From: Hydrogenophaga sp. RAC07
Lineage (GTDB): Bacteria > Pseudomonadota > Gammaproteobacteria > Burkholderiales > Burkholderiaceae_C
Length of the DNA: 64,000 bases
Direction of reading: 5' to 3'
Assembly: GCF_001713375.1 (NCBI RefSeq)
Contig: NZ_CP016449.1
Span: 4,073,501-4,137,500, forward strand
In this document: positions 38,718 through 47,400 of the stretch, one piece after another
Numbering within the stretch: position 1 is the stretch's first letter
How the letters are laid out: each line of letters begins with the position of its first letter
Position numbers and translations under genes: made by a program
The notes under the pieces: generated by a model
Databases searched by the model: none
What the model was told of the DNA's origin: nothing
What the model saw: only the letters and a program-made list of their open reading frames with translations

Positions 38718-39214
38718 GCAGCACCCGTGATCGGCTGGCCGGCCTTGGGGCCGGGTGTCTGGTCAAACGCCAGCTCGGGTTCGAATTCGATGGCCACCAG
38801 GTCGTCGAGGCGGTGCGCCAGCATGGCGCGTGCATACACCGCGCCAAAGCCGATGCGGGTGAGCTCGCCCTCCATGCCGCGCAGGTATCGCTGCAGCGCG
38901 GGCACATCGGCGTCGGTGGCTTCGCGCAGGCGGGCCGAGCGGGACTTGAGCTGCACCGTGCGGTGCGTGCTGGGCTGGCTGAACACGGCGGCCAGCCGGG
39001 CGCTGCGGGCCACGTCGCGCAGCAGCCGGGTTGACTGGCTGCGGCACACAAACACGGTGATGTGCCGTCCACCATCGCCGATGTGGCTGCCCACCGCGCG
39101 CATCACGCTGGGTGTCAGGTCGGCGCCGCAACTGCTCACGATCACGGACACCCCCCCGTCCATCATGGCCAGGTGCTCGGTTGACAACAGGGTCGGCGCG
39201 GGGGCGGAGGGCAT
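38714..39214 (-). CDS. Pyridoxamine 5'-phosphate oxidase-like flavin-barrel protein
   Basis: A 166-residue protein with LLSTEHLAMMDGGVSVIVSSCGADLTPSVMRAVG at the N-terminus, a split-barrel fold resembling small FMN-binding proteins, with middle VFVCRSQSTRLLRDV. The ligand is not determinable. It is the first gene of a two-gene unit: its last four bases (ATGA, 38714-38717) overlap the GAF fusion start. The ATG at 39214 is favoured over 39256 because the residues before it are poorly conserved in character. Confidence 0.75.
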   Translation of the reverse strand: MPSAPAPTLLSTEHLAMMDGGVSVIVSSCGADLTPSVMRAVGSHIGDGGRHITVFVCRSQSTRLLRDVARSARLAAVFSQPSTHRTVQLKSRSARLREATDADVPALQRYLRGMEGELTRIGFGAVYARAMLAHRLDDLVAIEFEPELAFDQTPGPKAGQPITGAA

Positions 39215-39283
39215 GTCGGGGCGGGCTGGGATCGCTCTGGATGATAGCCACGCCACTGTGTGCAGCCAAGGGCCGAAGCGCGG

Positions 39284-39757
39284 CTATTTCATCGCTTCGC
39301 TGGGCGCGCGGCTGTGCTCGTTGTTGGTGTCCACCAGCAGGCGCAGCAGCTTCATGAACTCGGCGCGCTGGCGTTCGCTCAAGGGCCCGAGGATCAGGTC
39401 TTGTGCGCCCAGCATGGCCGGCACGGCTTCGGCCAGCAGTTGCACGCCGGCGTCGGTGAGCGCGAGCTGGCGAGCACGGCGGTCTTCGGGTGCGGTCTTG
39501 CGTTCCAGCCAGCCGCGGGCTTCCAATCGGTCGACCACGCCACCGGTGGTGGAGGCGTCGAGCGCGATGGTGCGCGCCAGCGTGCGCTGGTCGATGCCGG
39601 GGTGGTTGGCCACGGTCTGCAGGGCGGCGTATTGCACCGGTGTGATGCCGATGTCACCCAGCTCCTGCAGGAAGATGCCCACCGAAATCTGGTGCAACCG
39701 GCGGATGTAGTGGCCAGGCTGGTGGTCGATGTCGACGGCGGGTGGGCTGCGTTTCAT
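39284..39757 (-). CDS. MarR family transcriptional regulator
   Basis: A 157-residue winged-helix dimer. The DNA-binding region is at about 55-105 (QTVANHPGIDQRTLARTIALDASTTGGVVDRLEARGWLERKT) with the wing PEDRRARQLALTDAG. It is divergent from the 3-hydroxybenzoate genes and probably represses them until an aromatic ligand binds. The ATG at 39757 is used; upstream Met codons give unlikely extensions. The intergenic region has a -35/-10 pair and a palindrome. Confidence 0.9.
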   Translation of the reverse strand: MKRSPPAVDIDHQPGHYIRRLHQISVGIFLQELGDIGITPVQYAALQTVANHPGIDQRTLARTIALDASTTGGVVDRLEARGWLERKTAPEDRRARQLALTDAGVQLLAEAVPAMLGAQDLILGPLSERQRAEFMKLLRLLVDTNNEHSRAPSEAMK

Positions 39758-39771
39758 GGCGATGGAAGGTG

Positions 39772-39819
39772 TTGCGGGAATCCTAGCACCGCCCATACAA
39801 TAAGTACACTGATCATCAG
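39772..39819 (+). promoter_or_regulatory. Promoter and candidate MarR operator of the hydroxybenzoate operon
   Basis: -35 TTGCGG (39772-39777), 17-bp spacer, -10 TACAAT (39795-39800). The palindrome CTGAT-C-ATCAG (39809-39819) covers the expected start point, a good position for repression. GAGGAG (39836-39841) then precedes the 39847 ATG. Confidence 0.55.
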
Positions 39820-39846
39820 CATGCGGCCCATCTAGAGGAGACACCC

Positions 39847-41049
39847 ATGACAGCAACACCTTCCAGGCTTCCTGTGCTGGTCGCCGGCGGCGGCATCGGC
39901 GGCCTGGCCACCGCCCTCGCCCTGGTGCGCCAGGGCTTTCGTGTGAAGGTGCTGGAGCAGGCGGCCGAACTCGGCGAGATCGGCGCCGGCATGCAGCTCG
40001 GCCCCAACGCCTTTCATGCCTTCGATGCGCTGGGCGTGGGCGAGCAGGCGCGCAAACGGGCCGTGGTCACCGACTTCATGGTGATGCACGACGCCATCGA
40101 TGAATACCAGGTCGGCAAGATCCCCACCGGCGAGGCCTTCCGTCAGCGCTTCGGCAACCCCTACGCGGTCATTCACCGGGCCGATGCACACATGTCCCTG
40201 CTCGAAGGCGTGCAGGCCAGCGGGCAGATCGAGTTCCTCACCTCCACCCGCGTGACGCGCGTCGAGCAGGACGCCGACGGCGTGACCGTGCACGACCAGC
40301 ACGGCAACACCCACCGCGGCCTCGCGCTCATCGGTGCCGACGGCGTGAAGTCGGTCGTGCGCCAGCAGTTCGTGGGCGACGAGGCGCGCGTGACCGGCCA
40401 CGTGGTCTACCGCGCGGTGGTCGACAAGGCCGACTTTCCCGAAGACCTGCGCTGGAACGCCGCCAGCATCTGGGTCGGGCCCAACTGCCACCTGGTGCAC
40501 TACCCGCTGCGCGGCGGCGAGCAGTACAACGTGGTCGTGACCTTCCACAGCCGCGAGCAGGAGGTTTGGGGCGTGACCGAAGGCAGCCAGGCCGAAGTGC
40601 AGGGTTACTTTCAAGGGCTGTGCCCCAAGGCGCGCCAGCTGATCGACCTGCCCAAGAGCTGGAAGCGCTGGGCCACGGCCGACCGTGAACCGATCGGCCA
40701 GTGGAGCTTTGGCCGCGTCACGCTGCTGGGCGATGCGGCCCATCCGACCACGCAGTACATGGCGCAGGGCGCGTGCATGGCGATCGAAGACGCGGTGACG
40801 CTGGGCGAAGCCTTGCGCGTGCACGGCAACGACATTGAGAAAGCCTTCGACCTCTACCAGCGATCGCGCGTGGCGCGCACCGCGCGCATCGTGTTGAGCT
40901 CGCGCGAGATGGGCCGCATCTACCACGCCAAGGGCGTGGAGCGGCTGGTGCGCAACGACCTGTGGCGTGGTCGCAGCCCCGAACGCTTCTACGATGCCAT
41001 GGAGTGGCTGTACGGCTGGAACGTCCAGACCTGCCTCGCCCCGCACTGA
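39847..41049 (+). CDS. FAD-dependent 3-hydroxybenzoate 6-hydroxylase
   Basis: A 400-residue class A flavoprotein monooxygenase hydroxylating 3-hydroxybenzoate to gentisate with NADH. The FAD-binding GGGIGGLATALAL is at about 12-24, and the GD motif LLGDAAHPTTQYMAQGACMAIEDA at about 295-318. The context (gentisate dioxygenase next) makes 3-hydroxybenzoate more likely than salicylate as substrate; salicylate 5-hydroxylases are multi-component. First gene of a three-gene operon with GAGGAG before its ATG. Confidence 0.88.
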   Translation: MTATPSRLPVLVAGGGIGGLATALALVRQGFRVKVLEQAAELGEIGAGMQLGPNAFHAFDALGVGEQARKRAVVTDFMVMHDAIDEYQVGKIPTGEAFRQRFGNPYAVIHRADAHMSLLEGVQASGQIEFLTSTRVTRVEQDADGVTVHDQHGNTHRGLALIGADGVKSVVRQQFVGDEARVTGHVVYRAVVDKADFPEDLRWNAASIWVGPNCHLVHYPLRGGEQYNVVVTFHSREQEVWGVTEGSQAEVQGYFQGLCPKARQLIDLPKSWKRWATADREPIGQWSFGRVTLLGDAAHPTTQYMAQGACMAIEDAVTLGEALRVHGNDIEKAFDLYQRSRVARTARIVLSSREMGRIYHAKGVERLVRNDLWRGRSPERFYDAMEWLYGWNVQTCLAPH

Positions 41050-41063
41050 CCACAGGAGACACC

Positions 41064-42122
41064 ATGAACGACCTCGGACGACTCGAAGACCTGCCCGCCG
41101 ACTACGTGGCCGAGCTGCGCGCGCTCAACCTGGTGCCGCTGTGGCCCAGCCTGCGCGGCGTGCTGCCGCCGACCATTCCCACGCGGCAGACGCAGGCCAC
41201 GCACTGGCCCTACAAAACCATCAAGCCGCTGCTGCTCAAGGCCGGCGAGCTCACTCCGATCGAAAAGGCCGAGCGCCGCGTGCTGGTGCTGGCCAACCCG
41301 GGCCACACGCTGGAGAAGATGCAGGCCAGCGCCGCCATGTACCTCGGCATGCAGTTGCTGATGCCCGGCGAGTGGGCGCCCAGCCACCGCCACACGCCCA
41401 ACGCGGTGCGCATGGTGGTCGAGGGCGAAGGCGCCTGGACCACGGTGGACGGTGAACGCTGCCCCATGAGCCGCGGCGACCTGATCCTCACGCCCACCGG
41501 CCTGTGGCACGAACACGGCCACGACGGCACCGAGCCGGTGATCTGGCTCGACGTGCTCGACCTGCCGCTGGCCTATTACCTGGAGGTGAGCTACCACCTC
41601 AACGGCGCGCGTCAGGACACCAAACCCGGCCAGGGCGACCGCGCCTACGCCCGCGCCGGCGTGGTGCCCACGCCCGTGTTCGGCCGCAGCGGCAAGCGTT
41701 ACCCCATGCTGCGTTACCCCTGGGCCGACGCCAAGGCCGCACTCGTTTCGCTCGCGGCCGACCGGCCCGACGTGGACGCGGTGCAGGTGACCTATGTGAA
41801 TCCCGAAACCGGCGAAGACGTGGAGAACATCCTCGGCTTCCACGCGCTGATGCTGCGCCCAGGCCAGACGTTGAAGCTGCCTGCACGCTCGCCGGCCGTG
41901 GTCTACCACGTGATCGAAGGCGCGGCGCGCGTGGCCACCGAGGCGAAAGGTTTCGACCTCGTGGAAGCCGACACCTGCTGCATCCCCGGCTACACCGCCA
42001 CCACCCTCACCAACGCCTCGGCCAGCGCGCCGGCGTTTCTGTTCATCGCCGACGAGTCGCCGCTGCACCGCAAGCTCGGCGTGTACGAAGTGCGCCCCGA
42101 CAACCAACCCTCCATGCCCTGA
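41064..42122 (+). CDS. Gentisate 1,2-dioxygenase
   Basis: A 352-residue bicupin that opens the gentisate ring to maleylpyruvate using Fe(II). The N-terminal cupin has the HRH iron-binding set SHRHTPNAVRMVVEG near 110-125 with a later His (WHEHGHDG). Length and sequence match class-type gentisate dioxygenases. AGGAGAC precedes the ATG at 41064, 14 bp after the hydroxylase stop. Confidence 0.92.
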   Translation: MNDLGRLEDLPADYVAELRALNLVPLWPSLRGVLPPTIPTRQTQATHWPYKTIKPLLLKAGELTPIEKAERRVLVLANPGHTLEKMQASAAMYLGMQLLMPGEWAPSHRHTPNAVRMVVEGEGAWTTVDGERCPMSRGDLILTPTGLWHEHGHDGTEPVIWLDVLDLPLAYYLEVSYHLNGARQDTKPGQGDRAYARAGVVPTPVFGRSGKRYPMLRYPWADAKAALVSLAADRPDVDAVQVTYVNPETGEDVENILGFHALMLRPGQTLKLPARSPAVVYHVIEGAARVATEAKGFDLVEADTCCIPGYTATTLTNASASAPAFLFIADESPLHRKLGVYEVRPDNQPSMP

Positions 42123-42126
42123 TTCC

Positions 42127-42828
42127 ATGACCACCTACCTCTTCCCACCGCCTCCCGTTGCCGCCGTGCCCGTGCGTGGCCACACCGGGCTGTTCCCCGT
42201 CAACCGCCTGTTCTTCGTCGGCCGCAACTACCACGCGCACGCGGTGGAAATGGGCAAGCCAGTGGACAAGTCGGTCGAGCGGCCGTTCTACTTCACCAAG
42301 GCGCCGCAGACGCTGGCGATCTCGGGCGCCACCACGCCCTACCCGAGCGAGACCGCCAACTACCACTTCGAGATGGAACTGGTGCTGGCGATCGGCAAGC
42401 CCGGCTTTCGCGTGAGGGCCGACGACGCCCACGAGATCATTTACGGCTACGCCGCCGGCCTGGACATGACGCGGCGCGACCTGCAACTGGTGGCGCGCGA
42501 CAAGGGCCGCCCCTGGGACCTGGGCAAGGACGTGGAGCACTCGTCGGTGTGCAGCGAGATCGTGCCCATGCCCGGTGTGGTGATCGAGCGTGGTGGCATC
42601 GAGCTCTCGGTCAACGGTGCGGTGAAGCAGAAGTCCGACGTGGACAAGCTGATCTGGAACATCCGCGAAATCATTGCCGACCTCTCGCTCTTCTACCACC
42701 TGCAACCCGGCGACCTGATCTACACCGGCACGCCCGAAGGCGTGGGCGCCGTGTTGCCGGGCGACCAGATCTCCGGCTCGGTGGAGGGTGTGGGCCGTGT
42801 CGCGCTGACGGTCGGCCCGAAGGCCTGA
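42127..42828 (+). CDS. Fumarylpyruvate hydrolase (FAH family)
   Basis: A 233-residue fumarylacetoacetate-hydrolase-fold enzyme cleaving fumarylpyruvate to fumarate and pyruvate. Motifs are FFVGRNYHAHAVEMG (about 28-42), RPFYFTKAPQTL and YHFEMELVLAIGK (metal-binding Glu pair), and GDLIYTGTPEGVG near 198-210. Four bases separate it from the dioxygenase. No maleylpyruvate isomerase gene is next to it, so the isomerisation step needs an enzyme from elsewhere. Confidence 0.9.
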   Translation: MTTYLFPPPPVAAVPVRGHTGLFPVNRLFFVGRNYHAHAVEMGKPVDKSVERPFYFTKAPQTLAISGATTPYPSETANYHFEMELVLAIGKPGFRVRADDAHEIIYGYAAGLDMTRRDLQLVARDKGRPWDLGKDVEHSSVCSEIVPMPGVVIERGGIELSVNGAVKQKSDVDKLIWNIREIIADLSLFYHLQPGDLIYTGTPEGVGAVLPGDQISGSVEGVGRVALTVGPKA

Positions 42829-42841
42829 ACACGCTCCCGGT

Positions 42842-43417
42842 TCAACCCGGGTCCAGGCCCCGGCGGCGCATCATGTCGGCGCTCATGGCCTCCAGCGCCT
42901 CCGGCGACAGGCCAGCCTTCGCAGCCGGGTAGACCAGGCCGTCTTCGTCGAGCAAGTGGCGGTCGTACAGGCGCGTGAAGCCGGTCAGTGCGGCCTCTTC
43001 CGGTGCGCTGAAGTGGGCCCAGCCAGCCGGTGGCGCCTGCGTCACCGAGGCGAGAGCGGCCCGCGCCGCCACCCAGGCCGCTTCCATGTCGCGGTGGTCC
43101 TGCTGCAGGCGCTGCACCACCTGCCGCAGCACGGCATCACTGCCCGCCAGCAGGGGCGGGAACACATGCCGTTCCTCGTCTTCGTGGTGCAGCGGCGCGG
43201 CCTCGTCGAAATAGCGCATCACGTCGCGCGCGGCGTCGGCCACACTCTCGTCCCAGCCGCGCACCAGCACGTGGTGCTGCAGCCTCGCCAGCAGGGCCAA
43301 CATGCGTTCAACGCGTTCGTGGCAGACGCCCAGCATCTCGAACGGTGCCTCGAACCCGGCCGCGGGCGCGCGGTGCCCCGGCAGGGTGACGGACGACAGC
43401 GGGATCGAGCTGGCCAT
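42842..43417 (-). CDS. Hemerythrin-domain protein
   Basis: A 191-residue HHE-type protein with the ligand set CHERVERM, HHEDEERHVFPPLL, QDHRDMEAAW and RHLLDEDGLVYP, so an O2/NO-binding di-iron site is plausible. The start ATG lies one base after the stop of the small unknown gene upstream on the same strand (TGACATG). Last member of the apparent nrdJ-nitroreductase-orf-hemerythrin unit. Confidence 0.88.
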   Translation of the reverse strand: MASSIPLSSVTLPGHRAPAAGFEAPFEMLGVCHERVERMLALLARLQHHVLVRGWDESVADAARDVMRYFDEAAPLHHEDEERHVFPPLLAGSDAVLRQVVQRLQQDHRDMEAAWVAARAALASVTQAPPAGWAHFSAPEEAALTGFTRLYDRHLLDEDGLVYPAAKAGLSPEALEAMSADMMRRRGLDPG

Positions 43418-43418
43418 G

Positions 43419-43823
43419 TCAGCCCAGGGCCACAGCCTCACCTCGCGGGTTGAACGGAATGAAGGCGTGCAGCTGGCCCTGGCGGATCGCCTCCACCATG
43501 TCCTGCAGTGGTTGTTCGGCTTCGGCGCTCCCGGGCTGACGCCCGGGTGTGCCGGCGAGTGCGGCGGCGAACACCATGCCCCAGGGCTGACCGAAGGCTT
43601 TGGCCTCCTGCACCAGCTGGTCGAACGAGTGGAGCTCGTCCAGCCCTTTGTCCACGCACATCTGCGGCACCAGCGCGCCGCCCTCGCCGCGCTCGAATTC
43701 GAGGCGCTGGGCCGGCGTCGCGTCCTCGGGCAACTCGACACCGGCGAACACGAACAGCAGGCGCTGCGGCAGGGATTGGCTGCGCGCAGCGCTCAGCAAG
43801 TCGTCGAAGGTTTGAATGTTCAC
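43419..43823 (-). CDS. Small conserved-looking unknown protein next to nrdJ unit
   Basis: 134 residues (MNIQTFDDLLSAARSQSLPQ start, AFIPFNPRGEAVALG end). It has no known catalytic motif; the N-terminal half contains LLFVFAGVELPEDATPAQRLEFE and a central Cys in QMCVDKGLDELHS. It lies between nitroreductase and hemerythrin with 13- and 1-base gaps, so it belongs to the same transcript as nrdJ. Function unknown. Confidence 0.7.
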   Translation of the reverse strand: MNIQTFDDLLSAARSQSLPQRLLFVFAGVELPEDATPAQRLEFERGEGGALVPQMCVDKGLDELHSFDQLVQEAKAFGQPWGMVFAAALAGTPGRQPGSAEAEQPLQDMVEAIRQGQLHAFIPFNPRGEAVALG

Positions 43824-43836
43824 GGAGTCTCCAGAT

Positions 43837-44496
43837 TCATTGGGTGGGGATCGGCGCGGGGCCGAGCGTGCTGCAGTAGTCGGCCACGGTGGGACGCGTG
43901 CGCGCGGGCCGGCGCGCCGCCACCGTGCCCACGCTCAGGAAGCACAGGGCCTGTTCGCCCGAGTGCAGGTGAAAGCGCTGGCGCAGGGCCTGCGAGCCCA
44001 GCGCCTTGCCACTCGTGAGCGCGGAGCCATAACCCATGGCGGTGGCCATGAGCAGCATGTTCTGCACCGCGCAGCCGGCCGAGAGGATGCGCTCGGCCAG
44101 GTCCACCGCCGCATCACCACGAACGCCATCCACCACGACCAGCAGCAGCAGGGGCGCGCGGTGCGCCTTCTCGCGCGCCTGGTCCAGTTGTTCGGGCGTG
44201 GCGCTGGCGTCGCGCTCGCGCAGCGCCTGCGCGAACACCTCGGCCAGCGACGCGCGCTCGCTGCGCGGCACGATCACAAAACGCCAGGGCAGCAGCTGGC
44301 CATGATCGGGCGCGGCGGCAGCCGCACCCAGAAGCGCCTGCAACTGGTTCGCGTCGGGGCCGGGGGCCAGCAGGCGTTTGGGCAGCACGGTCTGGCGCGC
44401 GTGGATCAGGTCGGCCGCGGCGCGGGCGCACTCGCGTTCCACCGTCTCGGCCTCGCCAACCAGCTGCGGCATTCGCGTGAGCAACACGGTGTTCAT
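43837..44496 (-). CDS. Nitroreductase-family flavoprotein
   Basis: A 219-residue FMN-dependent nitroreductase-type protein. The fold marks are HGQLLPWRFVIV (about 65-76), CAVQNMLLMATAMGYGSAL near 145-163 and a shortened C-terminus. ATGA overlap (44493-44496) with the nrdJ stop couples it to that gene. The family reduces quinones, nitro groups or flavins; the physiological substrate is unknown. Confidence 0.85.
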   Translation of the reverse strand: MNTVLLTRMPQLVGEAETVERECARAAADLIHARQTVLPKRLLAPGPDANQLQALLGAAAAAPDHGQLLPWRFVIVPRSERASLAEVFAQALRERDASATPEQLDQAREKAHRAPLLLLVVVDGVRGDAAVDLAERILSAGCAVQNMLLMATAMGYGSALTSGKALGSQALRQRFHLHSGEQALCFLSVGTVAARRPARTRPTVADYCSTLGPAPIPTQ

Positions 44497-47400
44497 CCGC
44501 ACACCCCGAGGTGGCCGCACTGCGTGCAGTAGTCACACCCGTCCTTGCGGATCACCGCGTGCGCGCCGCACTCGCCGCATTTCTTGCCCGGCATCATCCC
44601 GGGCGTGGCCTGCACCACCACCGGTGAGGGTTGTCCCGACGAGGGCGTGACGCCCGCGCGCTGCGCGATCAGCGTCTGCACCGCGTAGGCGATGGCCGCC
44701 ACTACCGAGTCGTGCCACATCGGCACATGGGTGCCGTCGGCCTTCTGGTGGGTGCCCATGCGCACGGGGCCGCGGTCCCACACCACCTTGCGCATGTCGC
44801 GCAGGGCACGCTCCAGGAAACCACCGCGCGCCGCCAGCGAGAGCAGGCGCATGCTGGACGACACCCACTGTTGCGACTCGCCGCTCTGGCCCACCGGCAT
44901 GAAAAATTCGATCGCGCGCTCCACCGTGCCCGCACCGTCGGCCGTGGGCACCGGCAGGAACGACACCAGCAGGTACAAGGTTTGATGGCCCTCCTGCGTC
45001 CAGTACTCGATCTTGTCGGCCACCGCCGGCAAGGCACCGGGCGGCCGGCTCTCGATGACCGTGCGCATAGGGTCCACCGTGGCCACGCTGGCGGTGGTTT
45101 CCGGCGTGGGCCCGGTGTCGAGCACCGAACCCAGGATGGCGTTGGGTCGGTAGGTCGCCAAACCCTTGAGCTGCGCGCGCCAGGCCTGCTGGTACAGCCC
45201 CTTGAAATCGTCGTACGGATAGTCGGCCGGCACGTTGACCGTCTTGGAAATCGCGGTGTCCACAAAGGGCTGCACCGCCTCCATCATGGCCAGGTGGTCG
45301 GTGGCCGGCATGGCCAGCGCGTTCACGAAGTACTCGGGCAGTTGCGCCATGTCGCCGCCGAGTTCGCGGTAGAGGCGCCAGGCGTGGTCCTCCACCGCGT
45401 AGTCGGTAGTGGTGCCGTCGGCCTCGCGCTTCTTGCGCCGGTACATCCAGGAAAACGGCGGCTCGATGCCGTTGGACGCGTTGTCGGCAAAAGCCAGGCT
45501 GACCGTGCCGGTGGGCGCGATGGAGAGCAGGTGGCTGTTGCGAATGCCATGGGTGCGGATGGCGTCCTGCAACGCCTTCGGCAGCCGGCTGGCGAACGTG
45601 CCTTCAGCGAGATACCCGTCGGCATCGAACTTCGGGAAGGCGCCCTTCTCCTGCGCCAGCGCCACCGAAGCCGTGTAGGCCGCGTCGCGCATGCGCTCGG
45701 CGATCTGCGCGGCCAGCGCGCGGCCTTCTGCGCGGTCGTAGCGCACGCACAGCATGGCCAACGCATTGCCCATGCCGGTGAAACCCACGCCGATGCGCCG
45801 CTTGGCCGCCGACTCCTCGCGCTGCTGCGGCAGTGGCCAGAAGGTCACATCAAGCACGTTGTCCAGTGCACGCACCTGCAGCGCCACAGCCGCCTCGAAG
45901 GCCTCGAAGTCGAAGCTGGGCAGGCCGCCGAAGCCGAAGGGGTGGCGCACAAAGCGCGGCAGGATCACCGGGCCGAGGTCGCAGCAGCCGTAAGGCGGCA
46001 AGGGCTGCTCACCGCATTGCCCTGTCACCAGGCCATTGAAAATCACGGTGTTGTGATCGGCCTGGGTGGTGTCGAAGACAGCTTCCTGGCCGGCGGGCAC
46101 GATGGCGGCAATCCGGCTCGCGAACCGTTGGGTTTTGCGCAGCACCTTGTCGGCCACCCATTCGCGGTACCGGGCTGTCTTGTAGTCAAGCAGGAAACCG
46201 ATCTCGCTCATGAACTGCTCGCGCGACTCGCCGTCCAGAATGAGTTCGTATTGGGTCTTGCACGCGTAGTCGGCCTGTCCACCCTTGCCGTTGGGCATGG
46301 CCTTGACGGTCGCTTCCCTGCGCAAACGCACCCGGCTGAACACCCCGAAGTTGGCCAGCAGCACCTGCACGTCTTTCAGCAGTTGTGGGTAGCTGGAGCT
46401 CAAACGGATGGAGCAACTCTCGCTGGCGCTGGAGATATTGACCGTGCCGTCGGTCTGGTAGAGGGCCCTCAGATAAGCCTTGACGCAGGCCTCGTTGCCT
46501 TGCCAGACCACCTCGGGTACCCGGAGCTTGGTGTCGCGCGTGAAACCCAGTGCTTCCAGGGCGCGCGCCAGCAGCACAGAACGAATGAACACGTGGTTGC
46601 GCTCTGCAACAGCCACGGGCGTGACGCAATAGGTCCGCTGCGTTCGCGACAAACTCGCGATCATGGCGTTGACCGTGGTGGTCACCCGCTCGGCGAGTTC
46701 GCGCTCCTGGTTCCAGAGATTGATGCACACCACCTCCTGCCCTTTCCCGCGGTGGGTGAAATGGCCGTCGCCCGTGATCAGGCCGAGCAGCAGGCCCAGT
46801 TCTTCGCTGCCCTGCTGACCAAACTGGCCCTTACCGGACTGCACCCACAACTCGTCGCCGACCTTCAGATCCGACAGCTTGAGCTTGCCGCGTGCGGTGT
46901 AGAAATCGTGCCAGGCCGTGGCCTTGATCTCGTGGCCGTCTTCGGTGGTGAGCTTGAACACATCGGCCAGGTGGGCGGTCATGAACGCGGGCTTGGCCGG
47001 GCGGATGTCGACGCCCCGCCCCTCCCGGCCCAGCGCCCGGCGATCCACGGTGGTTTCCAGGGGCAGTCCGCTGTTGTAGAGGTCGCCAATCCGCACCAGC
47101 CCGTGTTGTGTCGCCAGTCGGGTGTCGGCCGTCACGCAAGGGTTGGTCGCCTCGATCGATTCGCAGTAGCGCAGGTTGTTGTCCTGCTGGATGTGGTCGA
47201 GGAACAGGATGCCGGGTTCGGCGAAATCGTAGGTGGAGCGCATCACCGTGTCCCACAGCTCGCGCGCCGGCAGGCTGCGGTAGACCCACAGGCCGTCGGC
47301 GCGTTGGTGGGCGCCCTGGGCCAGGAGCGCTGCGCCGGGGCGGGCGCGGTGCACCAGCTCCCAGGGCTGGTCGTCGGCCAGGGCGCGCATGAAGGCGTCG

